Origin: Phycisphaerae bacterium
Lineage (GTDB): Bacteria; Planctomycetota; Phycisphaerae; UBA1845; Fen-1342
Direction of reading: 5' to 3'
Assembly (NCBI GenBank): GCA_020058145.1
Contig: JAGVEP010000506.1
Location: forward strand, 1-6,372
DNA: 6,372 bases
In this document: one piece after another, positions 4,109-6,372 of the stretch
Layout: every line of letters begins with the position of its first letter
Numbering within the stretch: the stretch's first letter is position 1
The notes under the pieces: generated by a model
What the model saw: the letters and a program-made list of their open reading frames with translations, nothing else
What the model was told of the DNA's origin: nothing
Database searches by the model: none
Translations under genes and position numbers: made by a program

Positions 4109-6372
4109 ATGCCGGTGCCGCCGCACGACAGACCGCAACCCCAAACAAGCGACGACGCGCTGCTGAGCGGGCCGGCGCCCGGCTCCCGCGGCTCTTCCAG
4201 CGGCGACGAGCCGACGCGGATCACGGTGCCCGGGGCACCCGCCCCAGCCGGCGCGCCCGCCGCACCCATTCCGCTCGGCCCCAGTATCGAGGGTTACACA
4301 CTCAAGGAGGAGATTCACCGCGGGGGACAGGGCATCGTCTACCGCGCCCTTCAGCTCGGCACCAAGCGCCTGGTCGCGCTGAAAGTCATGCTCGAAGGGC
4401 CATTCGCCGGCGAAACCACGCGCCGCCGCTTCGAACGCGAAATCGAGCTCGCGGCTTCCCTGCGGCATCCCAACATCGTCACCATTCTCGACTCCGGACT
4501 GAGCCACGGAACGGCCGGTACAGAGCCCGGCCGCTACTACTTCGCGATGGAGCACATCGACGGCCTGCGGCTCGACCGCTACGTCGCCCAGCACCGCCCG
4601 GCCTTCGACGACGCCCTGCGGCTTTTTGAGCGAGTCGCCCTGGCGGTCAACTACGCGCATCAGCGCGGCGTCATTCACCGTGATCTTAAGCCGCCGAACA
4701 TCCTCGTGGATGCGGAGGGCGAGCCACACATCCTCGATTTCGGGCTGGCCAAGCACGTCGGGTACGGAGCCCCGACGCTACCCGTCTCCGCCAGCGAATC
4801 GACCGTGCGCGTGCTCTCCACGAGCGGGCAGTTGCTCGGCACCGTCGCCTACATGTCCCCCGAACAGGCGGCGGGCAACCCGGACGTCGACGTGCGCACC
4901 GACGTGTATTCGCTCGGCGTGATCTTCTACGAAGCGCTCGTGGGCCGGCCGCCGTACTCGGTGGACGGTCCGCTCGGCGACGTTCTGCGGCGGATCGAGC
5001 ACGACGACCCAGACAACCCGCGCTCGCTCGTCGGGCAGGCGGCCGGCGGTTTCAAAATCGACGATGAAACGGCCACCATTCTGCTGAAAGCACTCGAAAA
5101 GGAGCCCGCGCGCCGTTATCAGACCGCCGGCGACCTGGCGCGCGACCTGCGGCACCGACTGCTTGGCGAGCCGATTGAAGCGAAGCGGGCCAGCGGGCTC
5201 TACATGCTGAAAAAGACGCTGCGCCGCTATCGCTGGCAGGCGGCGACCGCGGGGGGCGTGCTCGCCATGCTCTTTGTCTTCCTGATTGCCCTGGCCGTCC
5301 TGTTCACCGGCGAGCGCGACGCGCGCCGGCGCGCCGACGAAAAGACGGACGAGACGCGGCAGGCCGTGCTGCGGCAGGAGCAGGCGTTGCAGGAGGCGCG
5401 CGAACGCACCGCCGAAGCCATGCTCGCACAACAGAACCTCCGCCGTGTGCTCGTACGGCAGCACATTCAGCGCGGCGATCTCGCGCTGGAGCGCGCCGAC
5501 CTGCGGGAGGCCCGCGACAGCTATTGGCAAGCGTTTGAGGTGGCGCCCGGCCCGGCCACGCTGTGGGCCTTGCGGCGCTATTACCTGCAGACCTCGGAGA
5601 GCTTCGCGGCGCTCGCGTCGGTCGGTCCGCACGGCCTGAGCAAGCTCTCGCCTGACGGCGAGTTGGCGGCGGTCTGCGTCACGCCGGACACGATTGCCGT
5701 ACGGAATCTGCGGCCCGGCACGCCACTGAATACGGCCGGTACGGAGCCCGGCCGCTACGGGTGGGTGCAGGTGCCCGGCGCCGTATTGCAGCTTGCGCTG
5801 GATGACGACGGGGCCTTGGCCGCGGCGGGTGACGGCTGGGGGCGGGCGTTTCTCCCCAATGCCCTGGCGCCCAGCGTGGCTGTGCAATTACCCGAGGCGA
5901 AGGCGAAGGCGATCCATGTGCTGTCCGGCGGCCAGGAATTACTGGTGCTCTGGCACACTTCGGCGAGCGTGTATCGCGGCCCGTACGGGGAGGATACGTC
6001 GACCGTTGCCCTGCGCGGCAGCCCGACGGCGCCGGGTGATTACCTGGCGGCGCGGCGGGAGCTGGCCGTGCCGACGACCGCGGGCGTCGAGCTAATCACG
6101 ATCCCTCTGGAAGGCGCGCTGGGCTGCACGACCGTGTGGACCGGCAACACGCCGGCGCGCGCGGTGCGTTTTGATGGTGAGGAGTTGCTGGCGGTCCTCG
6201 CCGACGCGGTGTACGTCGCGCAGATCGCGGACTTGGCGCCAGGTCGGGTACGGAGCCCCGACGCTACCGGCCACGTCGGGTACGGAGCCCCGACGCTACC
6301 GACCGTCGGGTACGGAGCCCCGACGCTACCGACCGTCGGGTACGGAGCCCCGACGCTACCGACCGTCGGGTA
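4109..6372 (+). CDS. Transmembrane Hanks-type Ser/Thr protein kinase (cut by right edge)
   Basis: 754 complete codons are visible and the frame is open at the edge. Residues 1-59 are a Pro/Ala-rich linker. Residues 60 to about 345 form a PknB-type kinase domain with an intact catalytic set: glycine loop RGGQGIVY (71-78), K92, helix-C E111, HRD with D192, K194 and N197 (KPPN rather than the common KPSN or KPEN), D210-F-G, SPE at 250-252 and D265. It should phosphorylate Ser/Thr of unknown targets. A transmembrane helix (about 378-399) is followed by a charged coiled coil (402-450), a TPR-like helical pair (452-490) and a WD40/propeller-like sensor region. The ATG at 4109 is the only upstream start in frame; its ribosome site is poor. 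The gene is peculiar in carrying palindromic repeats in frame: residues 135-143 (beta4-beta5 loop), 217-225 (activation loop), 542-550, and 712 to the edge. Confidence 0.92.
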   Translation, partial: MPVPPHDRPQPQTSDDALLSGPAPGSRGSSSGDEPTRITVPGAPAPAGAPAAPIPLGPSIEGYTLKEEIHRGGQGIVYRALQLGTKRLVALKVMLEGPFAGETTRRRFEREIELAASLRHPNIVTILDSGLSHGTAGTEPGRYYFAMEHIDGLRLDRYVAQHRPAFDDALRLFERVALAVNYAHQRGVIHRDLKPPNILVDAEGEPHILDFGLAKHVGYGAPTLPVSASESTVRVLSTSGQLLGTVAYMSPEQAAGNPDVDVRTDVYSLGVIFYEALVGRPPYSVDGPLGDVLRRIEHDDPDNPRSLVGQAAGGFKIDDETATILLKALEKEPARRYQTAGDLARDLRHRLLGEPIEAKRASGLYMLKKTLRRYRWQAATAGGVLAMLFVFLIALAVLFTGERDARRRADEKTDETRQAVLRQEQALQEARERTAEAMLAQQNLRRVLVRQHIQRGDLALERADLREARDSYWQAFEVAPGPATLWALRRYYLQTSESFAALASVGPHGLSKLSPDGELAAVCVTPDTIAVRNLRPGTPLNTAGTEPGRYGWVQVPGAVLQLALDDDGALAAAGDGWGRAFLPNALAPSVAVQLPEAKAKAIHVLSGGQELLVLWHTSASVYRGPYGEDTSTVALRGSPTAPGDYLAARRELAVPTTAGVELITIPLEGALGCTTVWTGNTPARAVRFDGEELLAVLADAVYVAQIADLAPGRVRSPDATGHVGYGAPTLPTVGYGAPTLPTVGYGAPTLPTVG
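4513..4537 (-). repeat. Palindromic REP-like element, copy A (GGCCGG type)
   Basis: On the plus strand: stem GGCCGG (4513-4518), loop TACAGAGC, stem CCGGCC (4527-4532), tail GCTAC. It encodes the residues Ala-Gly-Thr-Glu-Pro-Gly-Arg-Tyr (136-143) between strands beta4 and beta5 of the kinase. The loop differs by one base (A for G) from all other copies. The minus strand is given because the GTAG head of the element reads that way. Confidence 0.85.
4757..4781 (-). repeat. Palindromic REP-like element, copy B (GTCGGG type)
   Basis: On the plus strand: stem GTCGGG (4757-4762), loop TACGGAGC, stem CCCGAC (4771-4776), tail GCTAC, then one C shared with the distal array. It encodes Val-Gly-Tyr-Gly-Ala-Pro-Thr-Leu-Pro (217-225), starting seven residues after the DFG aspartate, inside the kinase activation segment. 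Confidence 0.88.
5734..5758 (-). repeat. Palindromic REP-like element, copy C (GGCCGG type)
   Basis: On the plus strand: stem GGCCGG (5734-5739), loop TACGGAGC, stem CCGGCC (5748-5753), tail GCTAC. It is read in the same frame as copy A and encodes the same peptide, Ala-Gly-Thr-Glu-Pro-Gly-Arg-Tyr (543-550), in a loop of the C-terminal propeller-like region. Confidence 0.87.
6243..6267 (-). repeat. Palindromic REP-like element, copy D (GTCGGG type, third frame)
   Basis: Same sequence as copy B, at stem 6243-6248, loop 6249-6256, stem 6257-6262 and tail 6263-6267. It is read in a different frame, giving Gly-Arg-Val-Arg-Ser-Pro-Asp-Ala-Thr (712-720). It lies 32 nt before the first unit of the tandem array, two more than the array period, and this offset accounts for the frame change. 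Confidence 0.88.
6275..6372 (-). repeat. Tandem array of the GTCGGG-type element, 30-nt period (cut by right edge)
   Basis: Copies start at 6275, 6305 and 6335, and a fourth at 6365 is cut after GTCGGGTA. Each unit is the 25-nt element plus five bases, CGACC, and the visible units are identical. The period is a multiple of three, so the kinase frame stays open and encodes repeated Val-Gly-Tyr-Gly-Ala-Pro-Thr-Leu-Pro-Thr (from residue 723). The total copy number is unknown because the array leaves the window. Confidence 0.92.

Noticed and set aside
3980..4756. Open frame on the minus strand (258 residues) covering the kinase start
   Set aside because: It is antisense to the intact kinase domain and has no domain signal or ribosome site of its own.
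4778..5887. Long open frame on the minus strand (369 residues)
   Set aside because: It is antisense to the kinase transmembrane, coiled-coil and propeller regions. It is Arg/Gly/Ala-rich with no recognisable domain, as expected for a GC-rich antisense frame.
6243..6372. CRISPR array
   Set aside because: The 30-nt units are contiguous and identical with no unique spacers, keep a protein frame open, and the same element occurs singly elsewhere in the gene.

Overview
This is a high-GC bacterial window whose gene content points to the Planctomycetota, probably a Phycisphaerae-like lineage. The evidence is a secreted RCC1-type propeller protein ending in a Gly-Asp-Leu-Asn-Cys-Asp-Gly EF-hand (dockerin-like) tail, a membrane Ser/Thr kinase with a C-terminal propeller-like region, a DUF1572/DinB-fold protein and a LamG-like surface protein. 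The taxon is inferred from these families only.

Layout, left to right. (1) Positions 1-242, minus strand: the first 80 codons of a lipoprotein that runs off the left edge, with a near-consensus sigma70-type promoter at 294-322. (2) Positions 384-908, plus strand: a DUF1572/DinB-fold protein with a strong ribosome binding site. (3) Positions 909-1159 hold no gene, but contain a GC-rich hairpin followed on the minus strand by seven T, a likely terminator for the tRNA. (4) Positions 1160-1230, minus strand: tRNA-Gln(CTG). (5) Positions 1231-1438 have no gene; the only signal I see is a weak promoter-like pair for the tRNA. (6) Positions 1439-2464, minus strand: a secreted seven-blade RCC1-like protein. 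(7) Positions 2465-2609: its leader, a TAGAAT -10 box and nested palindromes. (8) Positions 2610-4001, minus strand: a CBM/LamG-like protein with no convincing start, probably N-terminally truncated. (9) From 4109 to the right edge, plus strand: a Hanks-type Ser/Thr kinase with a transmembrane helix and an extracytoplasmic or sensor region, still open at the edge.

The most interesting content is a family of 25-nt palindromic elements inside the kinase reading frame. Each has a 6-bp stem, an 8-nt loop TACRGAGC and a 3' tail GCTAC. There are seven complete copies and one cut by the window edge. Two subfamilies differ by two compensated base pairs in the stem, so the hairpin itself appears conserved. 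Copies lie in frame in all three reading frames. They fall where inserts are tolerated: the beta4-beta5 loop, the activation loop just after DFG, and loops of the C-terminal region. At the right edge they form a 30-nt tandem array encoding a 10-residue repeat. Read on the minus strand, each element starts with GTAG followed by a hairpin, the architecture of REP sequences mobilised by RAYT (TnpA_REP) transposases. The pattern also recalls the Rickettsia palindromic elements that insert in frame into genes.

The genes do not form one pathway. The two minus-strand surface proteins and the kinase look like cell-surface and signalling functions typical of large planctomycete genomes, but nothing in the sequence shows that they act together.
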